DNA of 64,000 nucleotides from Confluentibacter lentus (GTDB taxonomy: Bacteria > Bacteroidota > Bacteroidia > Flavobacteriales > Flavobacteriaceae): positions 372,001 to 436,000 of the forward strand of contig NZ_NIHE01000002.1 of NCBI RefSeq assembly GCF_002806995.1, written 5' to 3'. The translations under genes were made by a program, and so were the position numbers. The first letter of the stretch is position 1, and every line of letters begins with the position of its first letter. Shown here one piece after another: positions 16,915-24,956 of this stretch. A model generated the notes under the pieces. It was not told where the DNA came from, did not search any database, and saw nothing but the letters and a program-made list of their open reading frames with translations.

Positions 16915-18168
16915 CTATTTAAAGTTAAAATCCCAAGATACAGAAAATGAATAAATCCAAAAATAAGATCTGGGATTAAAACTAATTTCCTGATGGGATA
17001 CCCCCGCTAGAAACCCCCAATAATTTATATTATTCTTAGATGAAAAATAATATCCCAAGTTAAATTTTTGTGATTGCAGGTTGACAATAACATCTTCATT
17101 ACCTTCAAAACCTAAACGATAGAAAATATCTGGGGAAAATCCCATTCCCGCTTCCATACTAAAGTAATTATTGGCATCTTGTCGGTACTTGCGGTACATT
17201 AAAGTTCCTGACATACTCGCTTTTGGCTCACCAGGCGTGACATAAGGTCTGAACGAAAAATAACTATTTCCAGTGTACCACCCGATAGAACCTGTGTATA
17301 TGTTAGTTTGCTCACTATATTTTAAAGATCTAAATCCTAAAGATACTTCAAATCCTTTCGGGAGCGATTTATACAATTCGGCACCGTAACGTATTTCTGG
17401 ATATAGGTATGAATTCGATACCCCAAAATTAAGATATGCATATAACCCTTGCGAGATAGTTGGGTACATATCTACCTCGACCTGAGAACCCGTAGAACCA
17501 AACCGCTCACTAAAGTTAAATCTACCATGAATACTGCCGTACTTGGTTCTCCTCACATATTTAAGTGAGTAATATTTCATGGGATCGAATACTTCAGAAT
17601 ACAAGTCGACTGCTGTTATTAAGCCAATAATATTATGTCTCAAATCGTTTAGCAACGATTGCTTAAATGCAATTGCTTTTTCATTATTAGGATTGTTAAC
17701 TAAAATCTTATCAATAATAATAAGTGCTTGTTCTTTATTATTTGTGGCGCTTTGGGCACTTGCCTGTAAATACAAAAGCGTTTCGTTTTCGGGAAAATAT
17801 CCGAATGCTTTTTCGACCATTTTTATGGCATTATAAGGTGCCTCTCTATACAATTCATTATTGATTGCTGATTCCCAAGTATCCAAACGTTCAGGGCTTT
17901 TCTCTAAAACATAGTTAAATTCCTCAGCTGCCTTTTTATACTCCCCATCCCAAGAATACGTACTTCCTAAAAATGACCGTACATCATGGTAATTTGGATA
18001 TTTGGTTAAAATAAACCTAAGCGTATCTTGCGCCTGTTGCCTTTTGGAATTGAATGCTAAATTTCTTGCCACTTCAAAAGAAGTATCAGGGTCTCCCTTA
18101 AACTCGGTTTCTTGCCCAATGGCATAAGTACTGAGTAATACAACTATTATTAAAATGTGTTTTCTCAT
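16915..18168 (-). CDS. YaiO-family outer-membrane beta-barrel protein with TPR domain
   Basis: A 417-residue exported protein: signal peptide (about residues 1-18, 'MRKHILIIVVLLSTYAIGQ'), TPR-type helical repeats (about 25-165) and a C-terminal barrel of amphipathic strands ending in Phe-Lys ('SFSVSWDFNFK'). YaiO-type barrels occur with exopolysaccharide export in enterobacteria, so here it may export or anchor a surface polymer. Its TPR segment ('FILTKYPNYHDVRSFLG', 'TYSWDGEYKKA') is clearly homologous to the tail of the preceding LtaS-like protein. It lies 10 nt after that gene. Confidence 0.85.
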   Translation of the reverse strand: MRKHILIIVVLLSTYAIGQETEFKGDPDTSFEVARNLAFNSKRQQAQDTLRFILTKYPNYHDVRSFLGSTYSWDGEYKKAAEEFNYVLEKSPERLDTWESAINNELYREAPYNAIKMVEKAFGYFPENETLLYLQASAQSATNNKEQALIIIDKILVNNPNNEKAIAFKQSLLNDLRHNIIGLITAVDLYSEVFDPMKYYSLKYVRRTKYGSIHGRFNFSERFGSTGSQVEVDMYPTISQGLYAYLNFGVSNSYLYPEIRYGAELYKSLPKGFEVSLGFRSLKYSEQTNIYTGSIGWYTGNSYFSFRPYVTPGEPKASMSGTLMYRKYRQDANNYFSMEAGMGFSPDIFYRLGFEGNEDVIVNLQSQKFNLGYYFSSKNNINYWGFLAGVSHQEISFNPRSYFWIYSFSVSWDFNFK

Positions 18169-18178
18169 GCGCAGGACT

Positions 18179-20593
18179 TTAGTTCAAGCTATTTTTAAAA
18201 GCCAGAAATTCTGAATTATTTGGATGGACATCAACTATACTATCCATTATTTTTTTTGCCAGGTTTTCATTCCCGATACGCTTATATGCCTGAGCCATCT
18301 TTAAACTAACGGATGGGTTGATTATCTCATTTTTTAACGCCTCAGAATAAATTGCTACCGATTTACTTTCTTGATTAGACCACCAGTAAACATCCAACAA
18401 TGCCATATAGGCATCATCATAATAGGGCGAACGTTTTATGGCATCCAATAGTTCTACTCTTGCTTTATCATAATCGCCTTGCCAACCCAAACTTCTGCCT
18501 TTTAATATGCGTGCGTCTGTATAGTTTGGGTATTCGTTAAGAATAAAATCACAAAGCAATCTAGATGTTTCATATTGTTTTTTAAATGATAATTCCCTTG
18601 CAATTTCTAAAACCTCATCAAATGTTTTATTTTTGGCAAACTTATTTATGGTGTTTATTTCTTGTTCTGAGAACTCTTTTTTAGGAGTTACATAAATATT
18701 TAATGAATCTGGAAATATTTTATTCCTTTGGGTGACATAGGCATTTAATTTTTTAAACGCCATCAAGGAATCTAAAATCGTTTTATTTATATCTTCCTCT
18801 ACAACACTATAGGTACCAAAATCACTTTTAATTTTATAAAGTTCTCCATCTGAATAAAAGTAATCTTTATAGATTACCTCATTCAAACTTCCTTTATAAC
18901 GCATTAACGGAATCATTTTTGAATTCCTAAATTGCTTAACCGTATCAAGCCCTGTTCCCACCCAAGAGGTTTTTTCTGGAGATTTGAACTTGAAATTATT
19001 TGACAAATAACTCACCAAAGTTGGCGTAACATCCCAATGGGAGGACACCGCTTTAAAGCGTTCTGCCTTTTTAAGCATGGGACTATAAACCAAAAAGGGC
19101 ACATGGAAACGACAAAGCTTGTCTTTTTGAGCAATAGGTATTAACCTATGGTCTCCTGTAATTACAAAAATGGTGTTTTCATATTCTGGCCTTTTAGAAT
19201 AGGCATCCATAAATTCTTTTATGGCATTGTCTGTATAGATCAAACATCCAAAAACATCTTTATTATTTAGTATGGTATTCTTTATGTCTTCAGATTTAAT
19301 TGAGTTTTCCATAAGCTCTTTTACCTTAGACCTATACAATTCCTTATCTGGGTACTCAAATGGTTCATGGGTAGAAAGCGTCATTATAATATCCAACCTT
19401 GGTTGCTTTTCCGCATTCATTGTTGTTAATGCTTTTCTAAATATTTCATGGTCAGGATACCCCCAAGAAAAACCACCATCATCTGTTCTTGTTTTTGTGT
19501 AGCTTGGACCATATTTGCTTTCATCAATAAGTTGGTCAATACCATTATATTCCAAAAAATTTATTTTTCTGTCAAAATTTGAAGGACACCCAGAATAATA
19601 AGATGTATTATACTCATTTGCTTTCAACAAGCTTATTAGAGATACATGCGATGGTGTTTTTGATAGCTCTAAAAAACCTTTTTCCCCATAGGGCAAAGAC
19701 CCTAATAAAGCTGGAAGTATGCCAAAAGAACGACCAGTTGTGCTGACAAAATTTTCCCAATACAACGATTTATTAATTAATGAATCTAAGTAAGGTGTAA
19801 AGCCACTGTAAATATCATTATCAACAAACTCGCCACCTAAGCCTTCAACCACTAAAAAAACGATGTTTGGCTTAGCTTCATTTTTATTCAAGAAAGGCGA
19901 TAATACATCTGGGATTTCAGATGATGCTCTTAAAAGTGGAAAATCTTCTCTATTGTAAAGATTTACCAAACCTAAAGCACGTTGCTCTCTTTTAAATTTT
20001 ATAATGTCATACGTTAAAAAAGCCAATTTATTTTTATATATATCATTGGACAATTTAGGCAAGACGAGCTTTAAAACTCCAAACAGGAGAACAGATGCCA
20101 TTAAAATAAATAATACCGGTTTTTGCACATACTTTTTTAAAGTTACATACGAAACCAACAGTAATGCTGGAAAAATGATGAATGGTAAAAAATAAAATAT
20201 GGTAACCGATTCTGAAGTTGAAACGGTACTGGATACATCATCAAAAGAATACCCTAGCAAATCTGCCCCAAGATTTAGTAATGTTGTTAAACTATATTTT
20301 ATTAATGAAAACTGGCCTAGAACCAAAACGATAAATAAAGTCATAACAACATTTAAGGCTAGTTTTTCTTTAAAATTATTTATTAAAAAAAACAATGGGA
20401 AAATAATTATGCCTATTACAATGCCACACCAAAAATCATTTATAAACTTTAAAAATAATGTTAATAAAAATGATCCCTGACTTGTTTGGGTATTAATAAC
20501 CTCATAAACACTTAAAACCCAAAATGCAATTATTAATGCAAATGTTAGTTTGATGTAATTATTAAAATGTTCCGTTTTTAAATTAATCTTCAT
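18179..20593 (-). CDS. LTA synthase-like sulfatase-fold phosphotransferase with C-terminal TPR tail
   Basis: An 804-residue membrane protein. About five N-terminal helices (to roughly residue 180) precede an extracytoplasmic alkaline phosphatase/sulfatase-fold domain (about 235-540) with metal-site text 'PNIVFLVVEGLGGEF', nucleophile-region 'STTGRSFGILPALLGS' and 'VITGDHRLIP'. This matches LtaS/OpgB/EptA-like enzymes that move phosphoglycerol or phosphoethanolamine headgroups onto polymers. Unusually, residues about 650-804 form a TPR tail related to that of the YaiO neighbour. Bacteroidota have no lipoteichoic acid, so the acceptor is unknown. It sits between the GT2 and YaiO genes. Confidence 0.85.
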   Translation of the reverse strand: MKINLKTEHFNNYIKLTFALIIAFWVLSVYEVINTQTSQGSFLLTLFLKFINDFWCGIVIGIIIFPLFFLINNFKEKLALNVVMTLFIVLVLGQFSLIKYSLTTLLNLGADLLGYSFDDVSSTVSTSESVTIFYFLPFIIFPALLLVSYVTLKKYVQKPVLFILMASVLLFGVLKLVLPKLSNDIYKNKLAFLTYDIIKFKREQRALGLVNLYNREDFPLLRASSEIPDVLSPFLNKNEAKPNIVFLVVEGLGGEFVDNDIYSGFTPYLDSLINKSLYWENFVSTTGRSFGILPALLGSLPYGEKGFLELSKTPSHVSLISLLKANEYNTSYYSGCPSNFDRKINFLEYNGIDQLIDESKYGPSYTKTRTDDGGFSWGYPDHEIFRKALTTMNAEKQPRLDIIMTLSTHEPFEYPDKELYRSKVKELMENSIKSEDIKNTILNNKDVFGCLIYTDNAIKEFMDAYSKRPEYENTIFVITGDHRLIPIAQKDKLCRFHVPFLVYSPMLKKAERFKAVSSHWDVTPTLVSYLSNNFKFKSPEKTSWVGTGLDTVKQFRNSKMIPLMRYKGSLNEVIYKDYFYSDGELYKIKSDFGTYSVVEEDINKTILDSLMAFKKLNAYVTQRNKIFPDSLNIYVTPKKEFSEQEINTINKFAKNKTFDEVLEIARELSFKKQYETSRLLCDFILNEYPNYTDARILKGRSLGWQGDYDKARVELLDAIKRSPYYDDAYMALLDVYWWSNQESKSVAIYSEALKNEIINPSVSLKMAQAYKRIGNENLAKKIMDSIVDVHPNNSEFLAFKNSLN

Positions 20594-20608
20594 TTCTTTA
20601 CATATTAT

Positions 20609-22039
20609 CTAGTTATTTACCAATCCCTTTCTAACCATATTGCCCCACTTTTTTTTCTTATTAAAGTAATAATCGTAGTTACCACGAATTGCTGCATAAA
20701 GCACAAAGGGATGAAGTAAAAAAGGCTCTATGGCGCTCAACAATACTAGTTTAAAACCTGTACCCTTCTTTTTATATTGGTGAAAAGTAAGTTCCTCTGA
20801 ATACAGTGCAACAATTGAAAAAACAACTGAAAATAAATAGGCAAGTAGAAAAAATGATATGGCAAAATCCCACCGTACCTCTTGCAACACGATAAGTATC
20901 ATAAAATAAACTAAGCCAATGGCTTCAAAAATAGGTGCAAGACGTTCAAAAATTAACCAATATGGATAACTTACTAAACCAAACCATCCATATTTTGGGT
21001 TAAAACCTATCTTACGATGTTTTCTTAAGGTTTCAATAGTTCCTCGGGTCCAACGGTTTCTTTGTGAAATAAATACTTTATAAGTATCGGGTGCTTCTGT
21101 CCAACATAAGGGATCTGGTATATACGATACTTTATACTTTTCTCCTTTTTCTTCCATGTACCTGCGCATACGCACAATGATCTCCATGTCTTCTCCAACC
21201 GTGTTGGTATCGTACCCGCCGACAGCAATAGCAATTTCCTTATCGAAAATCCCAAAAGCTCCAGAGATTACCAGTAGACCGTTTAACCTGCTCCAGGCCA
21301 TACGCCCTAACAAAAAGGCTCTTAAATATTCTAGAATTTGTGATTGTACCAATAAGTTTTTAGGTAAATTAACATCTATAAGCTTGCCTCCTCTTATTTC
21401 ACAAGAATTGGCAATTCTTATCACGCCTCCTGCTGCAATTACCTTGGAATCCGTAACCTCTAAAAATGGTTTTATCATTTTTTGAAGGGCATCTTCTAGC
21501 AATAAGCAGTCCACATCGATACAAGCTACATACTTACTAGTACTTATGTTAAGTCCCATGTTTAAGGCATCTGCCTTTCCTCCATTCTCTTTATCAACTA
21601 CCATAAGTTTTTCAAATGCAGGATTTTTAGATTTAAAAATACCTTCCCTCAATGGTTTAGTTGTTATTTTTTCGTTTACTATATAATGTACTTTTTCTAA
21701 ATCATAAGCTTTAATAAGTCGTTCCAAACTATCGTCTTTACTGCCGTCGTTAACAATAACCACGTTGTAGTTTACATAGTGGTTAGACAATAAAGACCTT
21801 ACATTTTCAACGATATTCAAGCTTTCATTATATGCTGGTGCTATTATGGTTATAGAAGGAGACATCTTAGACGACAATATATCTTTGTAATTAACAAAGC
21901 TTCTCTTTTTTATATATTCTATGGTTTCTTTACTGGAGATGAAGGACAGAATAATATAGGAAATAATAGCGGCAAAAGCATACCCAAAAAATAAGTAATG
22001 AAGTATTTGTAATATTATTTTAACCGAACTTGTATCCAT
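20609..22039 (-). CDS. Processive GT2 glycosyltransferase (PgaC/BcsA-like)
   Basis: A 476-residue membrane glycosyltransferase: one or two N-terminal helices, a GT2 domain (about residues 60-300) and about four C-terminal helices. It carries the processive-synthase signature: 'VIVNDGSKDDS', 'ACIDVDCLLLEDAL', 'GGYDTNTVGEDMEI' and 'QRNRWTRG', that is D, DxD, ED and QxxRW. PgaC and related enzymes polymerise a sugar while moving it across the inner membrane. No PilZ domain or deacetylase is attached. It is 15 nt upstream of the LtaS-like gene and 1 nt after the HEAT gene. Confidence 0.88.
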   Translation of the reverse strand: MDTSSVKIILQILHYLFFGYAFAAIISYIILSFISSKETIEYIKKRSFVNYKDILSSKMSPSITIIAPAYNESLNIVENVRSLLSNHYVNYNVVIVNDGSKDDSLERLIKAYDLEKVHYIVNEKITTKPLREGIFKSKNPAFEKLMVVDKENGGKADALNMGLNISTSKYVACIDVDCLLLEDALQKMIKPFLEVTDSKVIAAGGVIRIANSCEIRGGKLIDVNLPKNLLVQSQILEYLRAFLLGRMAWSRLNGLLVISGAFGIFDKEIAIAVGGYDTNTVGEDMEIIVRMRRYMEEKGEKYKVSYIPDPLCWTEAPDTYKVFISQRNRWTRGTIETLRKHRKIGFNPKYGWFGLVSYPYWLIFERLAPIFEAIGLVYFMILIVLQEVRWDFAISFFLLAYLFSVVFSIVALYSEELTFHQYKKKGTGFKLVLLSAIEPFLLHPFVLYAAIRGNYDYYFNKKKKWGNMVRKGLVNN

Positions 22040-22040
22040 T

Positions 22041-23144
22041 TTATAACATCTTTACAGCTTTGACCATGGCTAAGCTTTTATTATTATTTGACGATTTTGT
22101 AAAACCAATATATTTATCAAAATTAATTTCTTTCAAAATTTTAAGTGCCAATAATTGAATTTCAAAATTCTTATGGAATAGATATGCTTCAACAAAAGGT
22201 TCGTCATCTGGCACAACGAGTTTTTCAAGTAACTTGAAGAAACTTATCTGTTCTTCTAAACTTAGGTCATTAAAGTTTGTTTTAAGCATTTCTTTTGCTT
22301 CTATACCATATAAATGGGCCAGTACATCAATAGTCTCAATCCTTATTTCCTTATTTTCATGAGCTAATAAATCCATTAATGTTTCCTTAACTTCAAACTG
22401 ATTATAGATTTGCGCCAATTTAAGAGCAAATAGTACGACCGAATTGTTTTCAGACTTCAACCAAGGACGTATGTCACATATTTCCTGATTATCAAACCTT
22501 TGTAACGTTTCTAGCAATTGTATCTGAATCCATTCAGAAAGAGGCGCTTTCAAATTATCTAAAAAAGATAGTCCTTCAAAAAGAAACAAATTAACCATAT
22601 AAAGATGGGTTTCGCTTCTCACTTCGCTTTTAGGGTGATTAATAAATGGCGCTATCACATGACTTGCTTCATCAATTCCAAAACGTCTCAATTCGCTTAT
22701 CCCCTTTCCAATGATGTTCCATTTTTTGCTTTTTAATCTTTCAAAAGCATAATAAATAAGTCCGGTTTCATAGTAAAACGTCTTAATAGAATCAGACATC
22801 TCTCCTGAAACTTCATTCATTAAATTATATAAAACCGAAACTATTATTTTTCGTTTGGAAGGGGTTTTTATACTGTCCTTTATTCTATTGATAATCAATT
22901 TTTGGGAATCTGTAAGTTTACCAGATTCGTCTCCTGAATACAAGTATTCTACCAAAAGTGCTTCATATTCACTTTTAAATTTTGCTGTTTCATTACTCTT
23001 TTTTCTTAGAGAAAGCCTAATGAATTTGAGATAAACAGCTAGAACAATTATTGATATAGCTAATAACGCACTAACCCACCATACCCATTTAATTAGATGA
23101 GGGGTATTACTATAATAATCGTAGATATACTGATAATCAACCAT
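22041..23144 (-). CDS. Membrane-anchored HEAT-repeat protein
   Basis: A 367-residue protein with one N-terminal membrane helix (about residues 18-41), a basic segment, and then a cytoplasmic array of helical repeats (about 100-360) of HEAT type. Examples are 'SEVRSETHLYMVNLFLF' and 'HENKEIRIETIDVLAHLYG'. HEAT arrays are protein-binding scaffolds. Its position immediately before the GT2 synthase suggests that it assembles or gates the synthase, perhaps by taking a signal from the receiver encoded upstream. No catalytic motif was seen. Confidence 0.75.
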   Translation of the reverse strand: MVDYQYIYDYYSNTPHLIKWVWWVSALLAISIIVLAVYLKFIRLSLRKKSNETAKFKSEYEALLVEYLYSGDESGKLTDSQKLIINRIKDSIKTPSKRKIIVSVLYNLMNEVSGEMSDSIKTFYYETGLIYYAFERLKSKKWNIIGKGISELRRFGIDEASHVIAPFINHPKSEVRSETHLYMVNLFLFEGLSFLDNLKAPLSEWIQIQLLETLQRFDNQEICDIRPWLKSENNSVVLFALKLAQIYNQFEVKETLMDLLAHENKEIRIETIDVLAHLYGIEAKEMLKTNFNDLSLEEQISFFKLLEKLVVPDDEPFVEAYLFHKNFEIQLLALKILKEINFDKYIGFTKSSNNNKSLAMVKAVKML

Positions 23145-23187
23145 TGGGGCAAAATTAATTTCAGATAAAAATTAAACTAACTGATGG

Positions 23188-23556
23188 CTAAGTTCCTATT
23201 AGCCGCTTTATTCTTATAACTAACTCATTTGGACTAAATGGTTTTCCCATAAAGTCGTTTGCTCCTAAATTAAAAGCCTTAAGTACCATTTCTTCTTGTC
23301 CTGCAGAGGAAAAAACAATAATAGGAGTACTTAAATTTAGTTTATTTCTTAAATGGCTTATAACTTCAAGACCACTTACAAAAGGCATCATGATATCTGA
23401 TAGAATTAGGTCTGGACTCTGACTTTCTATAAGCTCTAAAGCTTCTTTACCATCTGTAGCAACAAATAATTCATAGCCTTCTTTTTCCAACCTGAACTTG
23501 AGGAGCAATGAAAGCGTGGAGTTGTCTTCGGCTAAAACTATTTTCTTTTTATTCAT
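23188..23556 (-). CDS. Single-domain response regulator (CheY-like)
   Basis: A 122-residue stand-alone receiver. The acidic pair Glu10-Asp11, phospho-acceptor Asp54 ('ILSDIMMPF'), Ser83-Ser84 and Lys105 ('MGKPF') are all present, so it should be phosphorylatable. There is no output domain, so it must act by protein contact. It overlaps the Hpt gene by 8 nt and precedes the HEAT gene by 43 nt. Confidence 0.92.
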   Translation of the reverse strand: MNKKKIVLAEDNSTLSLLLKFRLEKEGYELFVATDGKEALELIESQSPDLILSDIMMPFVSGLEVISHLRNKLNLSTPIIVFSSAGQEEMVLKAFNLGANDFMGKPFSPNELVIRIKRLIGT

Positions 23557-23917
23557 TTCCCATTGAATTAAGTTCTGACAGTATTTCTTTTTTTACTTCC
23601 TTAAAAGTGTTCAAGACTACATTTACTGTTTCTTCGATGCTTTCTAGATTTACTTCATTCCTAAAACTATTTTCTAGTTCTACTATGGTAGACTCCAAAC
23701 TATAAATACCAAACATGCTAATATTGGGCTTAATCTTATGGGTAGCATCGTAAAGTTCTTGCCAGTTTTTGTTGGGAAGTTCCTTATCTATAATGGCAAT
23801 GTAATCATCAACCATATCAATAAATAAATGCATGATTTCCTTTTCTATGGGCACATTGCCAAATGTATTTTCCCTTAATGAAGTTAAGTCTATGTAATTA
23901 TAAGTCGTTTTCACCAT
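23549..23917 (-). CDS. Histidine phosphotransfer (Hpt) domain protein
   Basis: A 122-residue helical protein with the Hpt signature 'YDATHKIKPNISMFG'; His60 is the phospho-acceptor (HxxKxx motif). It overlaps the receiver gene by 8 nt and so forms a phosphorelay pair with it. The hybrid kinase that feeds it is not adjacent. It is the first gene of the minus-strand envelope cluster, which implies control of polymer synthesis by phosphorelay. Confidence 0.88.
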   Translation of the reverse strand: MVKTTYNYIDLTSLRENTFGNVPIEKEIMHLFIDMVDDYIAIIDKELPNKNWQELYDATHKIKPNISMFGIYSLESTIVELENSFRNEVNLESIEETVNVVLNTFKEVKKEILSELNSMGNE

Positions 23918-24139
23918 AGCTAGGCTTTAATCGTATTATTTGGGGTTTAAAGTGGTGCAATATAAAAAATTAAATCGATAAAATGCATAAAAAACAAGAT
24001 AAAATGCAAATTAATATATTTAACGTATAATTATTACTACTTTTATTTGATGCTAACTAAAAAAGTTTATGAAAAATGAAGAGAATTGTACCAAAAGAGT
24101 TGACTTAAATAAAAACATTTTTATTATTTGTAATAAGAA

Positions 24140-24490
24140 AAAGTAAGATTATTTTATTGAACCAACCCTTATTGTTCCTAAAGATTCAAAAGAAAGAACC
24201 TTGTTTAAGAAGCTTTTGAAGCAGTTCTTACGATTTATATTTATTAAAGGGGGGATTTCAAACACTCCAAAACGAGTGGGTAAAACTAATGGAAGGTTTT
24301 AGTAAAACTGTTTTGGCAACCGATACAGATGCCTTAGCCCAATTAACAACTTGCATATAAATAGTAAGGGGAATTTTTACATTAAAGACAATAATAATAA
24401 TGCCCAAAACTTATGCATTGAGTACTACCAAGGTTTATTAAAGAGACTATCGGGCATCTATAGGACAGATATCCGTTTTTGGAGAAATAA
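24140..24490 (+). pseudogene. Decayed pruA-like aldehyde dehydrogenase, 3' part
   Basis: Without gaps in order, this stretch parallels the 3' part of the intact pruA at 14650. 'DYFIEPTLIV' corresponds to 'GYFIEPTVIV', then come 'TVLATDTDA'-type text, 'KGNFYIKD' (against 'AGNFYIND') and 'AQNL', and the 3' end reads ATATCCGTTTTTGG against pruA GTATCCGTTTTTAG. Frameshifts, an in-frame stop after 'NGRF' and loss of the 'QQPFGGARASG' segment make it non-functional. Nothing of the 5' two-thirds was found. Confidence 0.75.
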
Positions 24491-24495
24491 AATAA

Positions 24496-24522
24496 AAAGG
24501 GAAGTTTATTAACCTCCCTTTA
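24496..24522 (-). terminator. Terminator of the DUF5679 gene
   Basis: On the minus strand a stem AAAGGGAGG/CTTCCCTTT (one mismatch) is followed by TTTATTTT, 18 nt after the stop of the small zinc-ribbon gene. Confidence 0.6.
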
Positions 24523-24539
24523 AACTATTTACTTTTAAT

Positions 24540-24683
24540 TTAAGACTTTCCTAAAATCCTGAACATCCCAGTTCCGCAAGTTGGGCATTTGCCTTTCATT
24601 GCTTTTCTACCATTTTTCATGGTTACTTCAGCAGCATCCTTGATTTCTTTTTTGTCTTTACATTTTACACAATATCCTTCCAT
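24540..24683 (-). CDS. DUF5679 zinc-ribbon small protein (47 residues)
   Basis: A 47-residue protein that begins 'MEGYCVKCKDKKEIKDAAEV' and ends 'GKCPTCGTGMFRILGKS'. Two CxxC pairs (residues 5/8 and 36/39) form a zinc ribbon. I recognise it as the DUF5679 family, a small protein conserved in many bacteria whose function is unknown. It is followed by a terminator on the same strand and stands alone between the pruA remnant and the aldehyde dehydrogenase. Confidence 0.85.
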   Translation of the reverse strand: MEGYCVKCKDKKEIKDAAEVTMKNGRKAMKGKCPTCGTGMFRILGKS

Positions 24684-24913
24684 AATAACTATTTAGATTT
24701 TGGTTTGATTAAACTATATTTAAATATAGTTTTAATTTACAAGACAACAAATAAAAACCATGAAAAATCATTTTTTACTCTACTTTTTAGCCTAAAATGA
24801 CTCTTTCTATAGATTTTTATAATCCAATCAATAATATACTAGAGCAAAATGAGATTTAATCCCAAATTGAAAAACTTTAGTATCTATAAAAATATTTTAT
24901 TAAAAACAAAAAA

Positions 24914-24931
24914 AGCCCTAAAATTAGAGCT
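24914..24931 (-). terminator. Terminator of the aldehyde dehydrogenase gene
   Basis: Minus-strand stem AGCTCTAA/TTAGGGCT (one G-U pair) followed by seven or more T residues, 26 nt beyond the stop. The same stem sequence is used after the tRNA-Asp gene at 43961-43980. Confidence 0.65.
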
Positions 24932-24956
24932 CTTTTAAATATTACTTATATCAACG

